Assembly: GCF_019972315.1 (NCBI RefSeq)
Contig: NZ_BLIZ01000001.1
Coordinates: 2,236,549 to 2,300,548, forward strand
Direction: 5' to 3'
Length of the DNA stretch: 64,000 nt
Source of the DNA: Geobacter sp. AOG1
Lineage (GTDB): Bacteria; Desulfobacterota; Desulfuromonadia; Geobacterales; Geobacteraceae
Shown: in pieces, positions 57,687-64,000 of the stretch
Layout of the letters: every line of letters begins with the position of its first letter
How positions within the stretch are numbered: position 1 is the stretch's first letter
Notes under the pieces: model-generated
Seen by the model: only the letters and a program-made list of their open reading frames with translations
Told to the model about the DNA's origin: nothing
Database searches by the model: none
Position numbers and translations under genes: made by a program

Positions 57687-58988
57687 TCAGTAGGATGCAG
57701 CTGAAACTTTAAAACTGTCCCCGGTACTGTCCCTAAACGGAACCGGGGATTTGCTTTTCCGGGGCGTGATGAAGTCCTGGCCGAAGTAATGGAAGATATC
57801 CTCCGCATCATCCTCCAATCCCTCCACGTAGTTTCCGTAGACCTCAAACACCATCTGCTTTGACGCATGCCCCATAAGACCGAACAGCCGCAGCGGATTG
57901 ATCCCAATGGTCAGACTCCAGGCGGCGAAGGAATGCCGTGCTGAATAGGACGTCATGGGAGCTATTCCGGCTTGCTCCACTCCCTTTTTCCAGACCTTGG
58001 CAAAGTCGGTGCTGTTCAGCCTGGTTCCCCTCGGTGTCGTGACCAGGTACGGGGAGCTTGTCCGGTCTTTGAGAATGTCGAGCCTTGTTCTGATTGCCTT
58101 GGTAATGAAGATTTGCCGCTTTCTGAAAGCCGTCTTCATGCTCTTCTTCTCTTCGCCCAGGACATAGGACTTGTTGAGGCTGATGAATTCCCCTTCAATA
58201 TCCTCTTTCCGTATCCCGGCCATCTCCGAAGGGATCATTCCCGTCAGGATCATCAGTTCCGCTATGGGGCGGTAATGCTCTTCCAGGTTGTCAACGAACG
58301 TGAGCCAGTCGTGGAACCGTATGACCGTATGCTCTTTCTTCTCGGTTTTCGGCAGCTTCTTGTGCAGGTTGTCAAAGGGACTCTTGATAACCCAACGGTG
58401 CTGATCGCAGGCGTCATTCCAGATGGCCCGGAAGGGTATCAGCAGATTGATCTTCCGTGACCGGGACAACGGCTTTCCCTTATTTGCTCCCCTGGTACAT
58501 TTCAAGCTTTCGGTGAACTTGAACAACTCATGGCCGCTGATCTGGTGGAAGGTCATGTTCCGAAAGTAGGGGAGTATCTTGGTTGTGATCGCCTCTTTGT
58601 AATCCCGGTGCTTGGTCGGTGAGCCAAAGGTGGGGAAGATGGTCTTCATCCATTCCTTGGTATATTCCCCGAATCTCACCTGATGAGGTTCCGGCCGGTA
58701 CTCCCTGCCTTCCAGCTTGGTGAAGAACGCCTTTTCCTGCTCGCTTGCCCCAGGGAACGCTTCGGCAAACTTGAAGGTTCCCTCCTCGATCCGCTCCGTG
58801 GTCCGGATCAGGAAATCTCTGACCCTTCGCTCATTGGCTAGAGTGTCGTCAAGCTCGGTTGACCTGGTGATCCGGTGGCCGAAGTAATAGAAGTCCACAT
58901 AGAGCTTTTTCGACTCCTTGCGCCGTTTGATGCTGCCTGTCTCTTGAACTGGTGTTTCCAGGGCGAGATTGCCCTTTCTGTTTCTCAT
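57687..58988 (-). CDS. Tyrosine-type site-specific integrase (first copy)
   Basis: 433 residues, with an N-terminal arm-type region, a SAM-like core-binding domain (about 105-215) and a C-terminal catalytic domain. Seen: ELMILTGMIPSEMAGIRKED where the catalytic Arg of box I is normally two residues after TG (here Ile), and TSYSARHSFAA where the HxxR His is normally present (here Tyr), then GLMGHASKQ and a candidate nucleophile Tyr in FEVYGNYVEG. GAGGTGA precedes ATG 58988. It lies 17 bp from attL, as expected for an integrase. It is clearly homologous to the integrase at 62449. Confidence 0.9.
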   Translation of the reverse strand: MRNRKGNLALETPVQETGSIKRRKESKKLYVDFYYFGHRITRSTELDDTLANERRVRDFLIRTTERIEEGTFKFAEAFPGASEQEKAFFTKLEGREYRPEPHQVRFGEYTKEWMKTIFPTFGSPTKHRDYKEAITTKILPYFRNMTFHQISGHELFKFTESLKCTRGANKGKPLSRSRKINLLIPFRAIWNDACDQHRWVIKSPFDNLHKKLPKTEKKEHTVIRFHDWLTFVDNLEEHYRPIAELMILTGMIPSEMAGIRKEDIEGEFISLNKSYVLGEEKKSMKTAFRKRQIFITKAIRTRLDILKDRTSSPYLVTTPRGTRLNSTDFAKVWKKGVEQAGIAPMTSYSARHSFAAWSLTIGINPLRLFGLMGHASKQMVFEVYGNYVEGLEDDAEDIFHYFGQDFITPRKSKSPVPFRDSTGDSFKVSAASY

Positions 58989-59067
58989 TGTGTCACCTCG
59001 TGACGTTACCCCTCCTTTCAGTGTGTCCTTAGTCCGAGGGGGAAGATAACGTCATTTATTCCATTAA

Positions 59068-59409
59068 TCAATAGTCAAGGTTGATGACCGGCGCCGCGCT
59101 TCGCGCTAGAGGCAAAGGCGGGTTGTTGACCGTGGCTTCGCCACGCTGTGAATCTTGCGCCGGATCATCCACCAGGGGAAGAGGGGAGGCGGCAGCGTCA
59201 ACTGTGTTCAGCATGGGCCGGTTGTTGAAGAAAAGGTCGTCCTGCCAGCGGAAGCGAAGTATCCGACCCAGGCGAAAGTAATGGACGCCTTCCAGGATGG
59301 CACCGGACTTCAACCAGGCAAAGACCGTGGTGCGGGATACCTGCAACCGTTCGGCAAACTGTTCAACGGTGAGAACATCGGCTGAGGAGAGGGGATTAGA
59401 TTTTGACAT
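59068..59409 (-). CDS. Small helix-turn-helix protein, probable excisionase
   Basis: 113 residues. LTVEQFAERLQVSRTTVFAWLKSGAI (about 13-38) is a MerR/excisionase (HTH_17) fold, followed by GVHYFRLGRILRFRW. The last ~50 residues are Pro/Ala-rich and ends INLDY. Lies next to the integrase as Xis-type proteins do. AAAGG precedes ATG 59409; the ATG at 59415 is also possible. The start overlaps the Rep-like gene, so they are translated together. Confidence 0.8.
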   Translation of the reverse strand: MSKSNPLSSADVLTVEQFAERLQVSRTTVFAWLKSGAILEGVHYFRLGRILRFRWQDDLFFNNRPMLNTVDAAASPLPLVDDPAQDSQRGEATVNNPPLPLARSAAPVINLDY

Positions 59410-60670
59410 AGTCATACCTTTCCTGCGTGGCCCGAAAGAACAGATTGATTATTCTCTTGCGGTACTCTTCCGAGAATTTCCGATCAGTGGTTTTCTCATG
59501 GAGCAAGATGCACAGATGATTGATTGCTTCCTTCCGATCTCTGATGCCACACTGGGCGGATATGGAGACAAGCCGGCCAATGATGTGAGCAAGGGCACGC
59601 TGAATCGGTTCCTCATTGTCACTGGTGTAAATTCGCCTTGCATCGCTCATCTCTCCGAACCTCTCCCTGCATTCCTGAACCGCCTGCCACCAGGGATAAA
59701 TGGTGCGCCGTTCTGCCTTGTCCTTATCAGGGAGTCTTAGGGAGAACCATTCTATCGTCAGATAGGCCCACATTGACCCGATCTTTTGCCAGAGATCGTG
59801 GTAGTCATTTACCCGGTACTGATGGAGGAAGGGACGACGCAACTGGAATTCCACCCGCCAGACACCGCCAGGATGGTTAAGCCCCCAGATGGGGAGAAAC
59901 CATAACTTGTTGCTCTTCTGGATTTCGGCTCCCTTGTTGTAGATTCTCACCTGGACAGGGGAGTTTGCAGACCCGCAATAGTAGGTTTCAAGTTCTTTGC
60001 CGTTGCCTATCATCCTGACCTTGCGACTACGTGACACCCTGAACATCTCCAGGGAGTGGAAGGTAGGGGGGGTATTTAATATGAAGTCCGCACAGAGATC
60101 GCACCGGCTCGGCTGAATCCGCTCGATTCTGCCACCGAAGTATTGCAGGTCGAATTCCAGCAGTTCAAGGATGGTGGTGAATTTCTCATGCCAGAGGGTT
60201 TCCGCATTGATGGTCACGTAGACATTAGGTGACATGCCGAACGTGTCGGAAATGGCGATATAGATGCGGTATTCTGGGAATTGAAGTTGATAGCGGAAGT
60301 TGGGAGGCTTGCCCCCTGGCTGGTGGAGGAACTCCCGGCCTAGGTCGGTTTCCTCTAAAAGACCACCTTTCCCTTGGGAAGCTTCCTTCATTTCGGCCAG
60401 GTGCGCTTTGTGCTGTCCCCAGTTTTCATCCCAAGTGACAAACAGACCCAAATCAAGGGTGTCGATCCCACAGGTGAGAAACTGGAAAAGTTTGGTAGGT
60501 GGGTTTTGCGCATGGCGTGTTACAGACTCCGCCATGCTGGGTGAATCCCCCGGCGTCTCGGCCAAGGCACCGGCAGGGCCGGGAGCCCCGGCCGGGCCGC
60601 CGGGGGTGTCGTAAGATGCAGGGTTTTGGGTTGATACGGATTCAGAATTATCGGATTCAATAAAAGCCAC
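59396..60670 (-). CDS. Rep-like replication initiation protein
   Basis: 424 residues from GTG 60670 with GGAGG nearby. The N-terminal ~55 residues are Gly/Ala/Pro-rich (GGPAGAPGPAGALAETPG), then a folded domain with IDTLDLGLFVTWD, RIQPSRCDLCADFIL, VQVRIYNKGAEIQKSNK and VWRVEFQLRRPFLH. The RIYNKGxEI and WRVEFQLRR pattern is characteristic of Rep_trans (PF02486)-type rolling-circle initiators of plasmids and filamentous phages. I cannot identify the nicking tyrosine with certainty. Its presence beside int suggests the element can replicate as a circle after excision. Confidence 0.7.
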   Translation of the reverse strand: MAFIESDNSESVSTQNPASYDTPGGPAGAPGPAGALAETPGDSPSMAESVTRHAQNPPTKLFQFLTCGIDTLDLGLFVTWDENWGQHKAHLAEMKEASQGKGGLLEETDLGREFLHQPGGKPPNFRYQLQFPEYRIYIAISDTFGMSPNVYVTINAETLWHEKFTTILELLEFDLQYFGGRIERIQPSRCDLCADFILNTPPTFHSLEMFRVSRSRKVRMIGNGKELETYYCGSANSPVQVRIYNKGAEIQKSNKLWFLPIWGLNHPGGVWRVEFQLRRPFLHQYRVNDYHDLWQKIGSMWAYLTIEWFSLRLPDKDKAERRTIYPWWQAVQECRERFGEMSDARRIYTSDNEEPIQRALAHIIGRLVSISAQCGIRDRKEAINHLCILLHEKTTDRKFSEEYRKRIINLFFRATQERYDYVKI

Positions 60671-60686
60671 TATGTTATCCTCCTTG

Positions 60687-60700
60687 AGCGCAAGTGCGCT
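60687..60700. promoter_or_regulatory. 14-bp palindrome upstream of the rep gene
   Basis: AGCGCA-AG-TGCGCT, 17 bp before the Rep start. It could be an operator or part of a replication origin; no nick-site consensus is known to me for this family. Confidence 0.35.
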
Positions 60701-60924
60701 ATAAACCGTTCAGGCTGTTTTGCCTTTTTCGTATAGGAGCATAAAATGTTAGGATGTTATTCCGATGACTAATTTTTTCCAGGGTTTAACTATTTGAAAT
60801 TACAGAAAGCTATAAGGGGAAAGTGTTAGTGTTAGGTGGGTTTTGTGAAAGAAATGAACAAAAGGGAAGGCCGACAGCGCCAGAGGAATTGGTTGACTGG
60901 GTTTAATAAAAGAGTTACAAGGGT

Positions 60925-61071
60925 GTGGAGGGAGACATAATTCCTTTTGAATTAGCCGATATGCTTGAATATAAGTATCGACTCCAATGCTTTATGAAAG
61001 TGATTTGTCAAATGTTTGATATGGAAGCACCCAAAGAGGTAATACAGGCGAGCGGCAAGCTTACGTATTAA
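60925..61071 (+). CDS. Possible small ORF in the AT-rich gap of the element
   Basis: A 48-codon frame from GTG 60925 to TAA 61071 (contains FELADMLEYKYRLQCF), not recognised. The ribosome site is poor. It is the largest open frame in the 419-bp gap between the rep and propeller genes; the rest (60671-60924) holds the palindrome at 60687 and another 31-codon frame (GTG ~60846) that reads mostly basic residues. Coding status doubtful. Confidence 0.2.
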   Translation: MEGDIIPFELADMLEYKYRLQCFMKVICQMFDMEAPKEVIQASGKLTY

Positions 61072-61089
61072 GTTATGTGAGGTAACAAT

Positions 61090-62193
61090 ATGAAAAATGT
61101 AGTGTGTGGTTTGTTAGGTCTGTATTTGTTTTGTGTGCTTGTTTTTGTTTTGTCAGGGTGCAGTGGCGATGGTGGCAGTACTGCCACTGGGACAGCGAAA
61201 GTATCGAAGTATGCTTATGTGGCGAACGCTGGCACCGGTAACCTCTCTCTATACACGGTAGATGCAGGTGGCGGCAGTCTGACCCCCATGACTCCTGCAA
61301 CCGTGACCGCTGGAACATATCCCAACTTTGTCACCGTCGACCCATCAGGTAAGTATGCTTATGTGGCAAACGCCAACAGCAACACTGTTTCACAATACAC
61401 GATCGGTGCGGATGGTAGTCTAACCCCCATGACTCCTGCAACCGTAGCCACTGGGCTGTATCCTAGACTCATCACTGTTGACCCATCAGGCAAGTATGCT
61501 TATGTGGCAAACGCCAACAGCAACACTGTTTCGCAATACACGATCGGTGCGGATGGTACTCTGACTGCTATGACTCCTGCAACAGTGACCACCGCCGATA
61601 GTCCCAGCTCCATCACAATCGACCCATTAGGCAGGTATGCCTATGTGACGATTATTAACAACGATGATATCATTGTGTACTCGGTCAGTGCAAACGGCAG
61701 CTTGGTGGCCGTGCCTTCGGCAGTACTTGTCATCTGGAGATCTCCCATTTCTCTTGCCTTAGACCCCTCCGGCAAATATGCATATGTGGTGAACTACTAC
61801 GCCAATAACGTTTCACAGTACACGATCAAGGCAGACGGAACTCTGACTTCGGCTCCTGTAGCCGTGGCTGCTGGGACGAATCCTAACTCCTTAACTGTCG
61901 ATCCATCAGGCAAGTATGTTTATGTGACGAATAGCGGCAGCAATAATGTCTCACAGTACACGATCGGCACAAACGGCAACCTGACTGCCATGAATCCTCC
62001 AACCGTAGCCACTGGGGCGTATCCCCTAAGTATCACTGTTGAGGCCTCGGGTAAGCACGTATACGTGGTAAACCGCGCCAGCAATGATGTTTCACAATAT
62101 ACAATCGGCGAGAACGGCACTTTGACTGCGATGACACCCGCAACCATTCCCGCCGGGAATAATCCATATTCCATAGCTATCGTAGCCAAGTGA
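61090..62193 (+). CDS. Seven-blade beta-propeller lipoprotein (YVTN/lactonase-like)
   Basis: 367 residues. Lipoprotein leader (MKNVVCGLLGLYLFCVLVFV + LSGC lipobox), then seven ~47-residue repeats of the form (K/R)YAYVxNxxSNxVSQYTIxADGxLTxM, the YVTN/6-phosphogluconolactonase-like family. Two repeats are almost identical at DNA level. In Geobacter and other bacteria such propellers are often surface-exposed binding proteins, so this may be the cargo of the element. GTGAGGTAAC before ATG 61090 gives a modest ribosome site. Whether it is enzymatic cannot be seen. Confidence 0.85.
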   Translation: MKNVVCGLLGLYLFCVLVFVLSGCSGDGGSTATGTAKVSKYAYVANAGTGNLSLYTVDAGGGSLTPMTPATVTAGTYPNFVTVDPSGKYAYVANANSNTVSQYTIGADGSLTPMTPATVATGLYPRLITVDPSGKYAYVANANSNTVSQYTIGADGTLTAMTPATVTTADSPSSITIDPLGRYAYVTIINNDDIIVYSVSANGSLVAVPSAVLVIWRSPISLALDPSGKYAYVVNYYANNVSQYTIKADGTLTSAPVAVAAGTNPNSLTVDPSGKYVYVTNSGSNNVSQYTIGTNGNLTAMNPPTVATGAYPLSITVEASGKHVYVVNRASNDVSQYTIGENGTLTAMTPATIPAGNNPYSIAIVAK

Positions 62194-62362
62194 GTGACTG
62201 TCACCGGCGTTAGCTGTATCCAAACTGTCACCAGGATTAATTGATTACGTCGAATTTTGACGTACTTAAACGGACTAAAGACACACCGAAGAATGGTGTA
62301 ACTGCTTTTAATTTATTGAATTTATTTGCGTTTGAGTGTATATCTCTTTTAGCCTATGGGTC

Positions 62363-62385
62363 TTCGAATCCCGTTTCCCGCTCCA
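62363..62385. repeat. attR: right copy of the 23-bp tRNA-Gly repeat
   Basis: Exact repeat of 57648-57670. It is not part of a tRNA here: the sequence before it does not fold into a D or anticodon arm. It is also the left edge of the following element. Confidence 0.9.
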
Positions 62386-62448
62386 GATAACTACAAGGAA
62401 TCCTTATGGATTCCTTTTCTATTGCCCCGACTTTCACCAAAACTTTCA

Positions 62449-63804
62449 CTAAAAAGTTTTTAATGGGAGTACGGGGCTTCTCGTTTCTTCGATAATGACT
62501 TGGTGAAAGCCAGGTTGAACCATCATGCCAGGATAAGCCAGGAGGTGGGGCGGTTGCTTTGCCTTCCCCTCCACGAAGTCTCTGCCGTAGTATTCCAGGA
62601 TCAGCCAGAAATCCTCTTCCAGCCCTTCGATGTAATCCCCGTAGACCTCATAGACCATCTTTTTTGATCCATGCCCCATGAGCCTGACCAGCCGGTTAGG
62701 ATCGATCCGTAAGGTTAACGCCCAGGCCGCGAAGGAATGGCGCAGGGAGTAGGGTACCTTGTCGATGATCCCGCTTGCCTTGGCCGCTCTGGCCCAGACA
62801 CTCTTGAGGAAGTTTGACGGTCTGAAGGTTGATCCGTTCTCGGTGGTGACGAGCAGTTCCCCGGTTGATCTTTCCTGGAGGATGTCGAGCCGCTTGCGGA
62901 TCGCCTGAGTGATGGGAATCTTTCTGATCCGGTAGACGGTTTTCGGCGTGTCGTGCTCTTTGCCTCTGACGATGGTATGTTGCACCAGGATGTAATCGGG
63001 GCGGATGTCGCTTTTTCTGAGGCCTGCAATCTCCGAATTAATCATCCCGGTAAGGATCATCAATTCCACCACCGGCTGGTACCAGGGATCAACTTCTTTG
63101 AGGAATGCCAGCCACTCATGGAAGCGGAACCCCTCCCGGCGTTTGGCCGGAGCTTTGGGAAGGTGCTTCTTGAGATTGCCGAAGGGGTTATGGAGCACCC
63201 AGCGGAACTGGTCACAGGCATCATTCCAGATGGTGCGAAGGGGAATGAGGATGTTCTTTGCCCTGGCCTTGGAAAGCGGTTGCCCCTTCTTGGCCCCTTT
63301 CTTCCACTTCATGGAGTTGATGAACTTTTGCAGTTCCACCCCGCTGATCTGGAAGAAGGTCATCTCCTTGAAGTACGGCACCAGCCAGTAATCGATTATC
63401 AGCCGGTAATCGTCCTTCTTGGTTCCTTCGGGGTAGTGGTTCCAGACGTTTTGATACCACTCATGGACGTAGTTCCCGAAGATGATGTCTCTCGGTTCCG
63501 GTGCATACTGCCACCCCTCCAGCTTGGCGAAGTAGGCCTTTTCCTCTTCCGGTGCGCCGGGGAATGCTTCGGCAAAGATGAGCTTTCCCGCATCCCGCCT
63601 CTCGATGATCCGATCCAGCCAGAGCCGGACTTTTTCCCGGTTCTTCCCGGTGTCGTTCAGTCCGGTGGTCTTCTCCACGCGCCGGTTGAAGTAGTAGAAG
63701 AGGATATACAGCTTCCGTGAGCCAGGTTTCCTGATGATGGTTCCCTGTTTCTTCTCCTCGTTGTCAAAGAGCAATACATCCAGGTGGTGGTTAGTGCGCT
63801 TCAT
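62449..63804 (-). CDS. Tyrosine-type site-specific integrase (second copy)
   Basis: 451 residues from ATG 63804 (GGAGAA upstream). Same layout as the first: arm region, core domain with AEAFPGAPEEEKA and RTIWNDACDQFRWV, catalytic domain with ELMILTGMINSEIAGLRKSD, VPYSLRHSFAAW, LMGHGSKK and candidate Tyr in YEVYGDYIEG. The same two substitutions as in the other copy (box I Arg to Ile, HxxR His to Tyr) are seen. The first ~30 residues before the homologous part differ. 63 bp from attR, as expected for an integrase beside its site. Confidence 0.88.
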   Translation of the reverse strand: MKRTNHHLDVLLFDNEEKKQGTIIRKPGSRKLYILFYYFNRRVEKTTGLNDTGKNREKVRLWLDRIIERRDAGKLIFAEAFPGAPEEEKAYFAKLEGWQYAPEPRDIIFGNYVHEWYQNVWNHYPEGTKKDDYRLIIDYWLVPYFKEMTFFQISGVELQKFINSMKWKKGAKKGQPLSKARAKNILIPLRTIWNDACDQFRWVLHNPFGNLKKHLPKAPAKRREGFRFHEWLAFLKEVDPWYQPVVELMILTGMINSEIAGLRKSDIRPDYILVQHTIVRGKEHDTPKTVYRIRKIPITQAIRKRLDILQERSTGELLVTTENGSTFRPSNFLKSVWARAAKASGIIDKVPYSLRHSFAAWALTLRIDPNRLVRLMGHGSKKMVYEVYGDYIEGLEEDFWLILEYYGRDFVEGKAKQPPHLLAYPGMMVQPGFHQVIIEETRSPVLPLKTF

Positions 63805-63879
63805 GGTGTTCTCCATTCCGCTGTCCACATTCCCACCTGCCATAGTCCGAAGAAAACATAACACAATTCAAAACGCATT

Positions 63880-64000
63880 TCAGTACTCCCAATTGATGGG
63901 GTTGGATTTTTGTTGCCGGATCGGTACGGGAGAAGGCTTGACCGGTTTAGCCTCTGTCGATCCCTCCAGAAGTTCGCTGATCATTTCCGCACTCCAGATG
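63880..64000 (-). CDS. 3' end of a small helix-turn-helix protein (5' end outside window)
   Basis: Too short for a standard ORF list. On the minus strand the frame open from the window edge ends IWSAEMISELLEG...NPINWEY at TGA 63880-63882, about 39 codons. The end NPINWEY mirrors the VINLDY end of the protein at 59068, and the trailing Pro-rich segment and position before the integrase also match. Probably the second element's excisionase-like gene. Confidence 0.6.
   Translation of the reverse strand, partial: IWSAEMISELLEGSTEAKPVKPSPVPIRQQKSNPINWEY

Larger units (their letters stand above)
62386..64000. mobile_element. Second integrative element of the same family (left part)
   Basis: Begins at the right att copy and repeats the int, then helix-turn-helix gene order of the first element on the same strand. 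It continues past the window, so its right end, cargo and third att copy cannot be seen. Confidence 0.65.

Noticed and set aside
62350..62385. Second tRNA-Gly gene
   Set aside because: Only the 3' 23 bp are present; no acceptor 5' strand, D arm or anticodon arm, so it is an att copy.

Overview
The window looks like a chromosome segment of a Geobacteraceae-type bacterium (Geobacter, Geotalea or a close relative). This is inferred from several things together: a 27-heme and an 8-heme c-type cytochrome, a DUF3373-type porin, a large chemosensory operon with stand-alone receiver proteins, high-GC core genes, and housekeeping order I associate with this group. No 16S rRNA or species marker is present, so the species is not assigned.

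Layout. 1-6622 is a surface-glycan locus: the tail of an AT-rich aldolase-like gene, a short-chain dehydrogenase, an AroB-like sugar phosphate cyclase, a heptosyltransferase, GDP-mannose dehydratase, GDP-fucose synthase and a UDP-hexuronate epimerase. 6668-13481 holds yicC, gmk, rpoZ, a long Rel/SpoT enzyme, ridA, rpmB (minus strand) and small conserved genes. 13702-17858 is a minus-strand block tmk-holB-ricT-metG. 18032-22489 holds rnc, a radical SAM gene, era and der, with a MITE-like palindromic element before era. 22637-35746 is a 13-gene plus-strand chemosensory operon: a PATAN/receiver protein, receivers, CheA, an ExeA-type ATPase, two CheW, a zinc-ribbon/receiver fusion, a HEAT-repeat protein, CheR, CheB, a GAF protein and CheY. 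A 27-heme cytochrome built of nine triheme units follows 20 bp later. Then come leuS, lptE, holA, rpsT and a methyl-accepting protein. 45073-48739 (minus) is a porin, a small secreted protein and an octaheme cytochrome, possibly one extracytoplasmic redox module. 49134-57578 holds miaB, a bifunctional-nuclease family gene, an M42 peptidase, guaB, guaA, gph and a CCA-type nucleotidyltransferase.

57596-64000 is an accessory region. A tRNA-Gly(CCC) gene is the integration site: its last 23 bp recur exactly at 62363-62385 and bracket a 4.7-kb element carrying a tyrosine integrase, a small helix-turn-helix protein, a Rep-like replication protein and a seven-blade beta-propeller lipoprotein. Directly beyond the second att copy lies another integrase of the same family, then the tail of another small helix-turn-helix-type gene cut by the window end. 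Two related elements therefore appear to sit in tandem at one tRNA gene. Both integrases lack the usual first catalytic arginine and the usual histidine of the HxxR motif, in the same way. This array is the best candidate for something under-described here.

Links between regions are mostly inferred: the chemosensory operon and the cytochrome next to it may share regulation; the octaheme cytochrome and porin may cooperate at the cell envelope; the glycan genes would feed LPS or capsule assembly, with lptE serving LPS export.
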